A stretch of DNA of 64,000 bases from Fremontodendron californicum. Taxonomy: Eukaryota > Streptophyta > Magnoliopsida > Malvales > Malvaceae. This document shows, one piece after another, positions 1-12,220 of this stretch. The notes beneath the pieces were generated by a model. The model did no database searches, had not been told where the DNA came from, and was given only the letters and a program-made list of their open reading frames with translations. The position numbers and the translations under genes are program-made. The stretch is taken from assembly GCA_030761205.1 (NCBI GenBank), contig JAULJL010000015.1, forward strand, positions 12,405,501-12,469,500. Reading direction: 5' to 3'. Position 1 is the first letter of the stretch. Each line of letters opens with the position of its first letter.

Positions 1-194
1 TCCCTTGTTTTCTGTCTTCAATTGTACCTTATTTTCACGTAGAATTGAGGCATAGTGGTGGTGTTATTGGCCAAAAAGGCTAGTTTCCTTTTATTTTTTA
101 TATGTTTTATTTATTCATTAAGAGTTGGAACAGTTCTTGGTTGTATGGAGCCCTTTTACTTTTGCCTGCATACTGATGTTTGATTTGGTCACAG

Positions 195-3100
195 ACGGCT
201 AAAGGGGCAAAGATATATAGTGCTGCAGTTGCTGCGACAGTCGATAATCAACATGGTGGGAAAGAGGGAGAGGAGAAGATTAAATTGCACACTCACTCTT
301 ACTGTTGTCTGGATTATGCACAGGTTGCTATTTTTATTTCTTTTCATTCTTTGCTTTTTCCAATTCTGATCTGCATAGATTGATTTGTTAATAATGGATT
401 GGTTAGAGAAGGCATAAGACCCAGGGTTATTGGTACCGGCCGGTACGTACCTGTTTTGAAAAAAACCGGCACGATACCAACATTATACCGTTTCAATTTT
501 TGTACCGGTCGGTAGCACCCCGTACTGATCGGTACAAGATTTTGATTTCTTTTTTATTTTTAAAAAAATCTTTTCACTAATTTGATTCTTTGAACCAATT
601 CCTAATGTTTTTTCCTCTCATGATTATTTGTATTTTTTTCATAATTTCATTCAAAAAGAAAATATGTTCATTGAATTAGGCTATTGAACCTGATTAATAA
701 TAATTGACTATATTTTTTAAATATTTTTATATTTATTTTATTTATTTGATGTTTAAAAATTTTAGATATAAATGTTTATAATTTTGAAAATTTATATTTG
801 CATATAAACCCGTAGATGTATGTAATGGAGGTATATATAATATATATTTTATTAGAGAACTTGAAAATGGGCTATATATATATGAAAAAAAATTAAAAAT
901 ACCGATAAACCCAAAACGGTACGCCGAAACACACCGGTATTGGTGAGCACTAATAACAAAACAAAAACGGTAATGACTACCTTAATAAGACCTCTTTTGC
1001 CTTTTTATCCATTTTATTTTGTGCAGAGCAAATTCTGGCTTCTGAGTTTGTGAAAATCTCTGAAGCAATGTGTTTTGTAGATATATGATGTTGTTAGGTA
1101 TAGACTGCATCGCATGAAGAAAAAAATAAAGGATGAACTTGAGGACAAGAATACTGTTCAGGAGTATGTGTGCCCTGGCTGTGGGAAAAGGTTTCTGCCA
1201 CTGCTTCTCTCTTTCCTCTTCCTTTTCTTCTCTTTTTTCTTTCCTTGGGTTTGAAATGCATATTTGGCTAGTGAATTAGTAATCATGAAAAATTGAAGGT
1301 GTCCTGTTATCATGTTTTCAGATACAATGCTTTGGATGCATTGCGATTGATTTCTTTGGAGGATGAATATTTTCATTGTGAAAGATGTAATGGAGAATTG
1401 GTGGCAGAGAGTGACAAGTTAGCAGCACAAGATGTAGGAGATGGAGATGACAATGCAAGACGTCGACGACGTGAAAAATTGAAAGACATGCTTCAGAAAA
1501 TGGAGGTATTTTTCCTTCAAAAGTTCCTATTTATTACCTTATATAGCATATTCATTTGTACTTGATCTATTATGTGAATCTATTAAAATAAGAAAGTTAA
1601 TCCCTTCATGCGTAAGTTAACAAAATTTTAGTATGTTCACAGTTTTTTAAAATACATTTTGTATTGTAAAAAGGATGTAATTCACATAAGATTCTTTTTT
1701 ACCGGCCATAATTGCTTTGGATGTCATTGGACTTGATTAAAGGTTGAAATATTAACATTGGGCAAATCAGTGAGGTTCATTCTAATTCAGCTTAATTCTT
1801 TGACCCTGGCTTTCGTTTGTGAAGGAATCTTGTGTTTCACCTGAATTCTTCTTGAAAGGAAAAAAAAAAAGGAACTTAATTATCAAATAGTAATTCTTTT
1901 CGATGAAACCCATGTAGCTGTTAGTCTATTGTGCCTATGTAAGACATGCTTCAGAAAATGGAGGTATTTTTCCTTCAAAAGTTCCTATTTATTACCTTAT
2001 ATAGCATATTCATTTGTACTTGATCTATTATGTGAATCTATTAAAAAAAGAAAGTTAATCCCTTCATGCGTAAGTTAACAAAATTTTAGTATGTTCACAG
2101 TTTTTTAAAATACTTTTTGTATTGTAAAAAGGATGTTATTCACATAAGATTCTTTTTTACCGGCCATAATTGCTTTGGATGTCGTTGGACTTGATTAAAG
2201 GTTGAAATATTAACATTGGGCAAATCAGTGAGGTTCATTCTAATTCAGCTTAATTCTTTGCCCCTGGCTTCCATTTGTGAAGGAATCTTGTGTTTCACCT
2301 GAATTCTTCTTGAAAGGAAAAAAAAAAAAAGGAATTTAATTATCAAAATAGTAATTCTTTTTGATGAAACCCATGTAGCTGTTAGTCTATTGTGCCTATG
2401 TAGTATAGGAAACACATTATTCGATCGATCTACAGGGGGATAGAGGAACAGGTTCTGTGGCTTGAAGTTTGCTTTGCTCTTGAAATGTTATGTTCTAATT
2501 TTTACTGGTTGATTCTGCCATATCAGATGACAAATGAGGGCTCCCACTTTTGAATGCATTTTTAAGACTATGTAAAGCTGTAAGCTTGTAGGCAAAATAG
2601 AAATCTAGACACCTAGCTTTTTGTGTTTCCTGAAAAGCTAGATGTTCCAGGGGTGGAACAAAGGCCACAAGCTTTAAGTTTGCTTTGTATGCAAAGCAAA
2701 TGATTCTAGTTTCTGCTAATCTTTCCTGTTGAAATTTTTGATTCTTTTTGTCATTGTGTTTTCTTTGTCAATGGTTTTCTGTTTTATGCATGTACACAAG
2801 ATATTTTAATGTGTGCTTTTTTTTGTTGGGGGGGGGGGGGGGGGTGTGGGTGGGGTGGGGGGATAGCTTGTTCATGCTGTCTAAAGTTGTATTTTCTCCC
2901 TTTTCTTATTCCCAATTGATTTTCATATGAGCATTATTCAATAGCGAATTGTCTGGTCGACTTTTGATTGTGGCTTTTACATGGTTTGAACTTTGTCAAC
3001 TCTATCTGAGATTTCTGTAATCTTGAAATGCTTATTCCCTTTGCTTTGTTGAATTAAACTGAGTGTTTGTAATCTGGTGCTCCACTATGCAGTATTCGGA

Positions 3101-6100
3101 AGACTTAATGTCTGCACTTCTTATTGTTATTTATGTATATTATTGACTTCATATTTGATGTTTTTGTCAAAATTTTCTATATATTACTGTTAAGCTACTC
3201 TACTGGATAATGATGCAAATTTTTGTTGATTATTGGTTTTCTCATGTGCTTATATTTTGCTTACTCACTTGTCAAACAAGGGAATCCTTCAATAATGACA
3301 GAGGGAGAAAATAGAAAAATAACAGCAGACCAGATATTATTAAATCATTAAAATCTAAAAATGACCTGGAGAAATTGGAAAATGAAGGGGAGTTGTCGAC
3401 TTTAGCACAGAAAAGACTGATCATTATCTCATAGTTGAGAAATTGGCGTCGGTACCTGTCCAACTGGTCTGCTGATTAGTCTTTGTTTTTGCCATTGCTC
3501 AAGATAAAGAAATAATTAAACATTGACCGTACCTTAATAGACACTAAAGAGCAGAACTTATGAAGTTTCCACTTTCCATATCTTCCACATGAATAAATCA
3601 GGAAACTCACCTTTGAATCCTCCCTCTGCATTTTGCACTCCAAATATGCTTCCAAACAAAAACCTTTCCTCTGTCATGAACTTCAGAAGATGTTTCTTGC
3701 AAAAGCATCCTATCAATTCTTAATTGCCTGCTGCTTGTGCAACCCTAGATTTGGAACCATGGTGAAGTAGTACAGCTCCTTCAGTTCTCACTTTCTGGAC
3801 AACTTACCTTCATTGTGTTACATCTTTCTCAGCTGACTGGGTGATATTTAAACTCGGTACCTCATGAAATTATATTTCTGTGTACCTTCTCTTTTTCAAA
3901 TACTCCATTAACTTCTGATTAGCATCACTCTTTGCCTCTTAGGATGATATTCCCTCCATGCAAGAAGTCACTTCTCCATCTCTGATTAATAGCATCTTGA
4001 ACCATACTAGCTGTAGAGAGGAAAATCTTGAAGGAGATTGGAGAATGCCCCTAACCTAGTCACTAGAACCAGCACTATCCTCAACACCTACTGATACAAG
4101 TTCACTGTTTCTCAGATTTACTTTGAACCTGAAAACAATTTCAAAGCAGAAAACACACCAGATGAAGTCCTGTTGAAAATATGTGAATTCAGGGTAAACA
4201 ACCTCCTGCCCTTCTTAAAACTGCAAAGACTATTGACGAAATAAGATTGCTAGTCTGCTGGGAGAGTTCATGACTTAGCCTGAAAAGTCGCCACGAAAGT
4301 TGGTAGACCTGAAAAGTATTCATTCAAAGCTGAAAGAAGTTGCAGATGTGATTTTCTTCTTGTTTTTGTTTGAAAGACGGCTTGAGTACTGCAAGCTATG
4401 CATTTTGAAGACAATAGTGGCTACCTAACCTGAATCTAAACGTTGATGACTCTAGAAAAAAGCAGTTTGAAGACAATTTTTACTGGGTTAGATGTCATTC
4501 CATAAGCCCCAGTTACATTGCTAGTATGCACTTTTTTTTTTTAATTTCTGTGAATCTTGATCTTATGATCAAACAGCAAGAGACATTTAAGACTCCTCGT
4601 AAATCTACTTGTCTCAAAGAATCATGAAACGAAATACAATCCTAACATCGATATTCACTACCTCCTGGAGAGCTTGGGGAAAAACAATTGCAAAACTGTC
4701 CTGTCCTCAGATTGTTAATCTCTTTCACATGCCAAAATTTCCTTACTAAATAGCTGTGACAGCCAATTTTGATCATCATCCCTAGTTGGCTAGTCCTTCG
4801 AACTCCATTACATTTAACTTATTTCCCTGTTTATTTGTTTTACGGTATATGTTTATAGCAATATGCAAGCCTATTTTGACTTCATTTTTTCCATCGTGTA
4901 TATTTTGTATGCCATTTTAAAGAGTTGACACAATTAAATGACTGCAGGTACAGCTTAAACCGTTAACAGAACAACTCAACAGAGTAAAAGATTTGGCTCT
5001 TCCAGAATTTGGAAGTCTCCAAGCATGGGAAGCTCGAGCAAATGCTGCTGGACGTGCTGGAAATGGTGATTCTGGTTCTAATGATCCTTCCAAAAATTCT
5101 CAGGGTTATAGTGGAACACCTATGCCATTTCTTGGGGAGACAAAGGTAAGATTTACTTCAACTGTATTTCTCTTTGTTGTCTACTATGAGGTGCAACTGC
5201 TTAAAGTTTACTAATAATTATGTAATATTGATGCTAAACTTTGGCATATTACTTCTGCATGAATTATTGTAGTTTAATTTCCTATATTATTTTTTTCTTT
5301 GAATGGGTATTTGCGGTCATGCACCCACAATTTTTCGAGGTTCAAATTTGCTCAAAATCTTAAATCGAGTATTCATGAATTTTCATGCAATGCAAACTTA
5401 TCTAAATGCATTTGGTGCCTTTGTGAAAGCTAGTAAGCCCTTGCTTCTCATTTAACCAACCAAACCATTTATGCTGAAACAGATTTCCGCTTAGACCATC
5501 ACTATTCCGAAGAGTCAGTTTTGTAAGCTCTGCTGGAGTTATTACTGTGATAAATCAGTGTTTTTCAACCAAACTATCAGTGTATTTTCAATGCTTAGTA
5601 TTGTTTTTTGAAGTGTGGCTTTTCTATTCTTGTTATTTTTACTAGAGATTTTCCTCTACAGTGTTGGGCATGCCATTTCTTAATTTCAAATATTGGATAT
5701 TCTTCCATCAACTTGGATTGTTTTTAAAGCTTCTTGGGCCTGCCTGGCAGGTTGAAGTTGCCTTTTCTGGTCTTGATGGCAAGGAAGATGTCAAATCTGA
5801 AAGTGCAAGCACATCCCAGAAAGTTTTGCCACCTTGGATGATAAAGCAAGGAATGAACCTGACAAAGGAACAACGTGGAGAGGTCAAGCAGGAGTCAAAG
5901 ACAGATGTCAGTTCAGCACAACCAGATTTTTCAGATGACAAAAAGTCGACTGTTGAAAATGATGATAAGAAGAATATACAGGCATGTACAATGAGATGGA
6001 TTATTATTGTTTCCTTCTTTTTGTCTATGCCATCTAGTTCTTCATTTTTCCTTCATTTTGCCCCGTCTCAAAGTTTTTAATTTACTAGAATTTGACGTAG

Positions 6101-8237
6101 TTTTTTCTTTCCTGTTATATTGAAGGACGAGTATCTTAAAGCTTATTATGCTGCTTTGTATAAGAAACAACAAGAACTAGACGAAGCTGCTAAGAAACAA
6201 CAAGAATTGTCAGACATTCCTCTAGCCACTGGTCTTTCTGACTCTTCCAAGCGTCAAGTTGGCATGAAAGTTAAACGTGATGATGATGAGGGAGATGACG
6301 AAATTGATTGGGAAGAAACTCCTGTTGCAGGTAAGAGCTGATTTTTATTTTGTATTCAGAATATAACTTGGTTTCTCTTTGATGACTATGAAAACTGTTC
6401 AAAATTAAATGTTTAAATTGCTTAAAATTGTAATCATGATTGGTTGTTCTTATGACTAACCATTTAAATGAATATTTAATACGCAAAAAAGCTATTAAAA
6501 CCTTGCCAGGGAACTTACTCTGCTGAATCTAGAATATATTCTGCCATTTCAGAAGTTTTATAAGTAAGCCATCAATATAATTTATTTCCTTTCTCCCGTG
6601 TTCATTGTAATTCATATTCCTATTTTCATATTTTCTATACAAATTATAATACATATAGAGTGGAAATCTAATATTTCTTGTTGTCTAACTTTTTTAATTA
6701 AATTCAGTTCTTAATTTTAAACAAACCAAATTTTTTACCCTAAATTGAGTAATAACAATCTTCATGAACTATTAACTTAGTACTAGATAATAAAAAAATA
6801 GTACTCCTTTTGTCTCAAATTGCATGTCCACCTTTCTGCTTGAACTATCTCAAAATAATGCCACCTTAATGGAAAGCATTTTTTGAATGTTGCCTTTCAT
6901 TGAAACGACTTTTGGTGGGCCCATCTAGCTATTTTATCTTTTGACACTAGAAAGGTAAAAGTTGTTAAGCAAGAAACAAAATACATAAAAAGTGGACATT
7001 CAATTTGAAATTGAGGGAGTACGTAGTACTTATTTTAGGGTGCAAATTCTCAGTTTTATCGAATGGCACCATATTTCAATTGTACTAACGTTGATACTTG
7101 CTAATAATCATATCAGTCAATATCTAAAATAATAAAGGATTTGAATTATAGGGAATATCTGTGAGACGCCAAATATAGAATGACCGGATTGTATACTTGC
7201 ATATGATCATTTATTTTTATAACTTTCAGAAAGTTTTACTTTCTTTTGGCCACAGAAAGTTTCGTATTGTATGCTATTTAAGGTGTGCATAATACATTGG
7301 AGAGTTATTTTCATATTTGATCAGTGCCTATTGTGGTTTTATCCTCAAACAGTTACTGTATATACATAGATACATGCATATTATGTCATAACTTACAATA
7401 GGATTTGTATAGTATACCTACTGGTGGGGGGAATTTGTCACCCTCTGCCCTGTTGAAAGATTTAACTCGTCTCCATGTGCATGTTATTCGAGTCTTGTTG
7501 CCATTCAAAAAATGTCAAGCAATAATAGAAATAACTTACAATAATTCAAGTTAAGTTTTCCTATTAACTTTCAATACCAGTTACAGAAGTTACAGAAGCA
7601 AGTTTATATAAGTTCAATCCTCATGCCCCATGCATCTTTTTGATACAAAATGTGTATGACTAATCACAAGTTCATTATGATTATGATGTGCATGTTATTC
7701 GAGTCTTGTTGCCATTCAAAGCGTGTCAAGCAATAATAGAAATAACTTACAATAATTCAAGTTAAGTTTTCCTATTAACTTTCAATACCAGTTACAGAAG
7801 CAAGTTTATATAAGTTCAATCCTCATGCCCCATGCATCTTTTTGATACAAAATGTGTATGACTAATCATAAGTTCATTATGATTATGATGTGCATGTTAT
7901 TCTGAGTCTTGTTGCCATTCAAAGCGTCAAGCAATAATAGAAATAACTTGCAATAAATCAAGTTAAATTTTCCTATTAACTTTCATTGCCAGTTACAGAA
8001 GCAAGTTGATATAAGCTCAGTCCTCCTCATTCCTCATGCCCCATGCATCTTTTTGATACAAAATGTTCCAACTAATCATAAGTTCATCATATGATTAAGA
8101 TGGTGTATTCCCTAGTAAAAATCTTCCTCTGCACAATTTCAGGCGATACAACTGAGAGTTATAAGGTCAATGACTTGAATGTTGAAGCAGAAGCATCTGG
8201 AGATGATGAGGATGATGTAGATTGGGAGGAAGGCTGA
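195..8237 (+). CDS. Transcription initiation factor IIE subunit alpha (TFIIE large subunit), 3' seven exons; 5' part outside window
   Basis: General RNA polymerase II factor that, with TFIIE-beta, recruits and regulates TFIIH at the promoter in the nucleus. Exons read as 195-323, 1081-1190, 1322-1505, 4948-5145, 5751-5981, 6126-6330 and 8143-8237 (stop TGA 8235-8237). They total 1152 nt (383 residues) and all junction phases agree. The N-terminal winged-helix region lies upstream of the window. Seen: the conserved stretch KLHTHSYCCLDYAQ, then a C4 zinc ribbon CPGC...CERC (partial residues 74-102), then a basic linker and a lysine/glutamate-rich region with PPWMIKQGMNLT and EYLKAYYAALYKKQQE. 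Two acidic tails (DDEIDWEE and DDVDWEEG) close the protein, as in plant TFIIE-alpha. Intron 5 appears to use a GC donor. Intron 3 is unusually long (3.4 kb). No disabling change was seen, so it is probably functional. Confidence 0.93.
427..960. repeat. Putative MITE-like repeat with GGTACCGG ends in TFIIE intron 1
   Basis: A roughly 530-bp AT-rich segment is bounded by GC-rich ends full of GGTACCGG and CCGGTACC-like words, at 427-540 and 900-945. The left end (GGTTATTGGTACCGG) and the reverse complement of the right end (GTTATTAGTGCTCACCAATACCGG) are only imperfectly alike, so terminal inverted repeats are tentative. It lies wholly inside intron 324-1080 and has no coding capacity. Confidence 0.4.
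1483..2403. repeat. Two-copy tandem duplication (unit about 458 bp) spanning the exon 3 end and donor of TFIIE-alpha
   Basis: Copy 1 is 1483-1940 and copy 2 is 1941 to about 2403. Both begin with AAGACATGCTTCAGAAAATG and end with GTCTATTGTGCCTATGT. They differ by few substitutions and by small indels in an A-run. Copy 1 starts inside exon 3, so copy 2 carries the last 23 bases of the exon plus its GT donor deep in intron 3, without an upstream acceptor in the unit. Confidence 0.92.
2829..2871 (+). repeat. G-rich tract in TFIIE intron 3
   Basis: An almost pure G run at about 2829-2844 is followed by TGTGGGTGGGGTGGGGGG. This gives several G-runs within about 45 bases on the coding strand. It could form a G-quadruplex in the pre-mRNA or the DNA, and its exact length may be unreliable because homopolymers are hard to sequence. 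Confidence 0.7.
2872..4947 (+). other. Remainder of TFIIE intron 3, no recognised gene
   Basis: AT-rich intron sequence. The part from about 3270 to 4740 is less AT-rich and resembles decayed transposon or gene DNA. Reading both strands gives only short broken frames, none of which I recognise. The intron ends with a normal acceptor at 4947. Confidence 0.5.
5982..6125 (+). other. Probable GC-AG intron (TFIIE intron 5)
   Basis: The donor reads CAG|GCATGT at 5979-5987 and the acceptor TGAAG|GAC at 6121-6128. Phase 0 joining gives the conserved passage IQ|DEYLKAYYAAL. The nearby GT alternative at 5985 would join in phase 1 and create TGA at the junction, so the GC donor is the only simple solution that keeps the frame. 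Confidence 0.7.
6802..7021. mobile_element. Stowaway-type (Tc1/mariner) MITE in TFIIE intron 6
   Basis: A 216-bp element at 6804-7019 is flanked by TA dinucleotides (6802-6803 and 7020-7021). The left end CTCCTTTTGTCTCAAATT and the reverse complement of the right end CTCCCTCAATTTCAAATT form terminal inverted repeats of about 28 bp. The CTCCCTC-type terminus and TA target site are diagnostic for Stowaway elements. No coding capacity; it depends on a mariner transposase elsewhere. Confidence 0.88.
7477..8103. repeat. Three-unit tandem repeat (about 202-213 bp) in TFIIE intron 6
   Basis: Units start with GTGCATGTTATTC at 7477, 7688 and 7890. Unit 1 has a small internal duplication of TTACAGAAG. 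Units 1 and 2 are closest and unit 3 is more diverged. The array ends just 40 bp before the acceptor of the last coding exon. Confidence 0.9.
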
Positions 8238-8454
8238 GAGGGAGCATAGGGTTTTTCTGAATGAAGGTTAAGCTTCCCTTTGATCTGCATGGCATTAGCA
8301 ACGGTATTGGGTGATTTCATATTATCATAATATCATGTGCTCTTTCAAGATTTGAAGCCCTTCTAATTGTTCTTTGGTATCAATTTCATCCATCATTCCT
8401 TGAATTTGTGCCAACAGTTGCTGTGGGAACTCCAAAACTGATTTTTGTGGTCTT

Positions 8455-8460
8455 AATAAA
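8455..8460 (+). terminator. Candidate polyadenylation signal of the TFIIE-alpha gene
   Basis: AATAAA lies 218 bases after the stop codon, within T-rich sequence. This is a plausible near-upstream element for 3' end formation. Plant signals are loose, so the assignment is tentative. Confidence 0.4.
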
Positions 8461-9369
8461 TGGATTTTCACGAAGTTGTACTAAACTGTGGACAAAGCAA
8501 GTAGTGTAACAAAAACATTTATCATAATTTTCAAGTCTGTTTCAGTTGTATGTTCTGTTTGACCAAGGAACTCTAAGTGTTAATTTGAACTGTGTATCTA
8601 TGTAGAAAAATAGTGGTAAGAAGACAATTATCTTCATTGCCATGTCTTTTCATATGTTGTGAAATATCAAGATCTCGAAATATCTGGCTATTGAGATCTG
8701 GCAATCTGCATGTTTGTGTCGCGTCCGTGTTATTTTCATATGTCATAATCGTGTTTAAAGTATTAAATATTTATTTAAATTTTGATATGTTAATAATTCG
8801 TGTTATATAAATTTTGACACATTCATGTATTCGTGTTGTATGTTATTTTTAAGTGTCATGTTTTAATTATTTTTTTTATTATGTCGTGTAATCGTATTAT
8901 ATTCAAAATTGTTAGATCTATCGAGAAGTTAGAAACTATTACTGCTTTACTATTTTATTGGAAAGGAAATAGGTCAGTGAGCTATTGCTCCAAGTCCAAG
9001 GCTGAACTCTTAAATGGTAACGACTGGCTTTGGCTTTTGAATGGAAATTTATACCTATAAATACTTTGGACCATAGATGCAATGCTGAATAAGTTCGAAT
9101 GAGGATTTTTATTCTATTTTTGCAAAGAGGAAGGTTGTTATTTATCAACGAAATGAAAGCACAAAGAGACTGCCTTCTTACAGACTCACCAAACTATAAA
9201 ATGCCGAGAAAAGATTATACTAATAATAGTATTCCACATGAATAATACTTGTATTAGGGATTGCAGATATTGAGATTCGAATTTCAAATTAATTAGATAT
9301 CATTTTTTAAAAATAATTGCATGAACTAATTAAATTAAGTCTCGGTTCCGTTCAATAGTAGTTGTATTA
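8461..9369. other. Intergenic region between TFIIE-alpha and the UGT pseudogene
   Basis: AT-rich, no gene seen. About 8700-8900 is a member of a dispersed repeat family rich in TCGTGT words (see 46830-47215 and 50577-50800 in the opposite orientation). About 9240-9350 resembles stretches at 40380-40470 and 48228-48320, another dispersed repeat. Confidence 0.6.
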
Positions 9370-10554
9370 TTACCCTAGCATAACCTTAATCAATTCACCA
9401 AAGGAAGCAAATGAAGATCCAGCATCCATCACAGCTTCTCTACTCTTTTTAGCCATCTCCTTCGCCCTCTTCCTGATCTCGCTTTCACTATCCATCATAC
9501 TTCTGACGGCTCTTTCTATCTCATATGCCCTCACAATCTCACCATTCCCCATCCTATAATCCAGTTTCAACCCCACTGCTAATCCCAAATCTTTCACCAT
9601 CTGAAATGCGTTGAGTTGCTGTTCCGAATAGATCGGTCATGTCGCAATTGGCACCCCATTCACCAAGCTCTCTAACACAGAGTTCCACCCACAATGTGAT
9701 ATAAACCCTCCAACTGCTTCATGGGCCAAGACATCCGCTTGGGGGCAACGCCCACAAATCAATCCTTTCTTCTCTGTTCTCTCCAAAAACCCGTCTTGAA
9801 AAATCTCTTCTAAATTGGTGTACTCACTTGGTACTACCTCGAGTTTTCCCTTTGCTGGTGCCTTGCGCACTGACCACAAGAACCTGAATTCGCTACGCTC
9901 CAGCCCAATGGCAATTTCCTTTAGTTGGGGTTCTTCGAAACTCCCTAAGCTTCCAAAGCACAAGAAAACCACCGATGATGGAGGCTGATGATCAAGCCAT
10001 TTCAAGATCTCATCGTTTTGAGCTTTGTCAGTCTGTAAAATATCTTGACCCTTACCAATTAGTGGACCAACTGGGTAGATGGGCGGTGTAGAAATCGAAT
10101 ATTCCATCAAAGACGACTTGAGCGAATGTGATTCAAGCTCTTCAAATGTATTGATAATAATACCTTCAACCTCCTTGAATCTTCTTCCATGGTTTAGCAA
10201 TGAAAGATAGCCACCATGCTTGTTGAATAAGAAGGAAGGCAAAACTCTAGTAGGAACAGGTTTTGCATAACCTGGGATGATTGACTCAGGATCCGATTCT
10301 TCAAACTCACGAGTCACGACCAATCTGATCATGTCGGCTAGGAAGGTTCAACATGAGGCTAAGAAAAGCTGTAGTCGAGGCGAAAAACAAGTAGAAAGGA
10401 ATACAAAGTTCTTTTCCTATGTCAATCATGGCAGTACAAAAGAAGTCCAAAACCAAGCCAACAATTGGAACTGAATCGAAGGTCGAACTCGAATCAGGCA
10501 AAACATGGTTGATTATAGCATCTTTGACTTGGGATTTATGGCTCTCAATAAAAA
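9370..10554 (-). pseudogene. UDP-glycosyltransferase (UGT71-like) pseudogene, C-terminal three quarters
   Basis: Family 1 glycosyltransferases move glucose from UDP-glucose to small plant metabolites in the cytosol. This fragment reads leftwards from about residue 100 (LFIESHK) through IYPVGPLIG, VVFLCFGSLGSF and the C-terminal PSPG box with HCGWNSVLESL to the stop at 9370-9372. Three defects are visible. A 7-bp duplication at 10305-10318 shifts the frame. A TGG-to-TGA change at 9637-9639 stops it inside the PSPG box where GVPIATW is expected. The usual GWAPQ reads GRCPQ. The N-terminal part lies 18.7 kb away at 29227-29318 because a retrotransposon sits between them. The UGT71 assignment is by motif recall; the family itself is certain. 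Confidence 0.9.
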
Positions 10555-11600
10555 GATGGATCTAGGTCAAAAATCCTAAAGGGCAGCCTAGGTAAAAAAC
10601 AAACAAGAGTTAGGATGACCGGCAATAATCTGTGTGAAATGATTCATGAAACAAGGGGTTAAAGCAGGATGGAAGGACTGAACAAGCAGCGAAGTGCGAC
10701 ATGATCGAATAACACAAGGCATGGAGGGTAATTAATGGTTAGACGCTCTCGAAAGGAGTCAAAGACATTGATGAATATTCTTTTCTGAAAGAGAAATTTG
10801 GATTAGCTCGATTGAGGTCGTTTAAATATTCATTATGTGGGGATCTATCCCTATTCATTTTTCTTTTTTTTTTTCTTTGATTAATGCCAATATGTTCTTT
10901 TTCTTTCACTGGAATGAAAATACATATCCCAATTCATAAAGTTTTGTCATTAAATTATCCTTCTTTGTTTGAAATTTTCTTTAGATAATGTATTATGTTG
11001 GCATGAAATTTGAATGATAATAAATAAATAGATAATGCACAAACGGAGCTTTCGTGATTATTATACAGAAATTTGGCTACTTCACAAAATCAGAAAGGGA
11101 GAAAGAGATGATGGGACAGTGTGAGACCTGATTTGTTTATACCCTTTGGAAGTAAAGAAAGCAATGATTGAAATGATGATTGATATGTAAAATTGTTTTG
11201 AAGGGAGTGTACAAAGCTTTGACTCGACAAAGAAAGGATCGTGAGGAAGTAAATTGTGGACACCTAATCGATTTGAAGAAGGAAAAGAGAGAATTGGGAA
11301 GGACAGAAAAGGTATATGAAGAATGAAATAAAAGGCTTAATCAGACTCAACTCTGAAAGGGTCTCTGGTTAATGAAATATACACAGGGGCATCGAATCAT
11401 GATTTGAGCCTCAAGTTATGCATTCCATTGTCATAAGCATGCATTGCATTATAATGATATTGCAAACAATTAGGAATTACTGTTGCATAGAGAAAAGGAT
11501 ATGAATGACAGATGGACAAGGAAAAATGAAACCCGACTGCAACAGGAAGTTGGGAATCACCATGATGACCAGGAAAAAGGTATATTTTTTAAAACAAGTC

Positions 11601-12220
11601 GTAGAGCCTCTGTTGAGAGGTGCAATTTATTTTCCAAATGATAAAGCCTCTGTTGAGAGGAGCAATTTATTTTCCAAAGTTTCTGAGCCTCTGATGAGAG
11701 GAGCATTTTCATTTTTAAAGTTGTGGAGCCTCTGAAGAGAGGAGCGTCGTTTTAAATTCCAAAGTTTCCGAGCCTCTGATGAGAGGAGCATTTTCATTTT
11801 TCAAAGTCAAGGAACCTCTAAAGAGAGGAGCATTGTTTTAAATTCCAAAGTTTTCGAGCCTCTGATGAGAGGAGCATTTTCATTTTTCAAAGTCAAGGAG
11901 CCTCTGATGAGAGGAGCATCGTTTTAAATTCCAAAGTTTTCGAGCCTCTGTTGAGAAGAGCATTTTCATTTTTCAAAGTCGTGGAGCCTCTGATAAGAGG
12001 AGCATCGTCTTAAATTTCAAAGTTGTGGAACCTATGATGAGAAGAGCATCGTTTTAAATTTCAAAATCATGGAGCCTGTGATGAGAGGAACATCGTTTTA
12101 ATTTCCAAGTGATAGAGCCTCTGATGAAGGGAGCAATTTATTTTTTAAGTGATAGAGCCTCTGTTGAGAGGAGCAATTTATCTTCCAAGTAATAGAGTCT
12201 CTGTTGAGAGGAGCAGTTTA
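11601..12220 (+). repeat. Tandem array of palindromic 50-60 bp units in the 5' LTR
   Basis: About a dozen degenerate units each carry GAGCCTCTGATGAGAGGAGC followed by a T/A-rich spacer such as ATTTTCATTTTTCAAAGTC. The core CCTCT...AGAGG can fold into a short hairpin in every unit. The matching array in the other LTR is at 25664-26290 with a different number and order of variant units. Confidence 0.9.

Noticed and set aside
3272..4740. Possible gene fragment in TFIIE intron 3
   Set aside because: Less AT-rich than its surroundings, but no frame longer than about 60 codons and no recognisable motif on either strand.
11601..12220. CRISPR-like regular repeat array
   Set aside because: Units and spacers are both repeated and degenerate, in a plant LTR; no cas genes.
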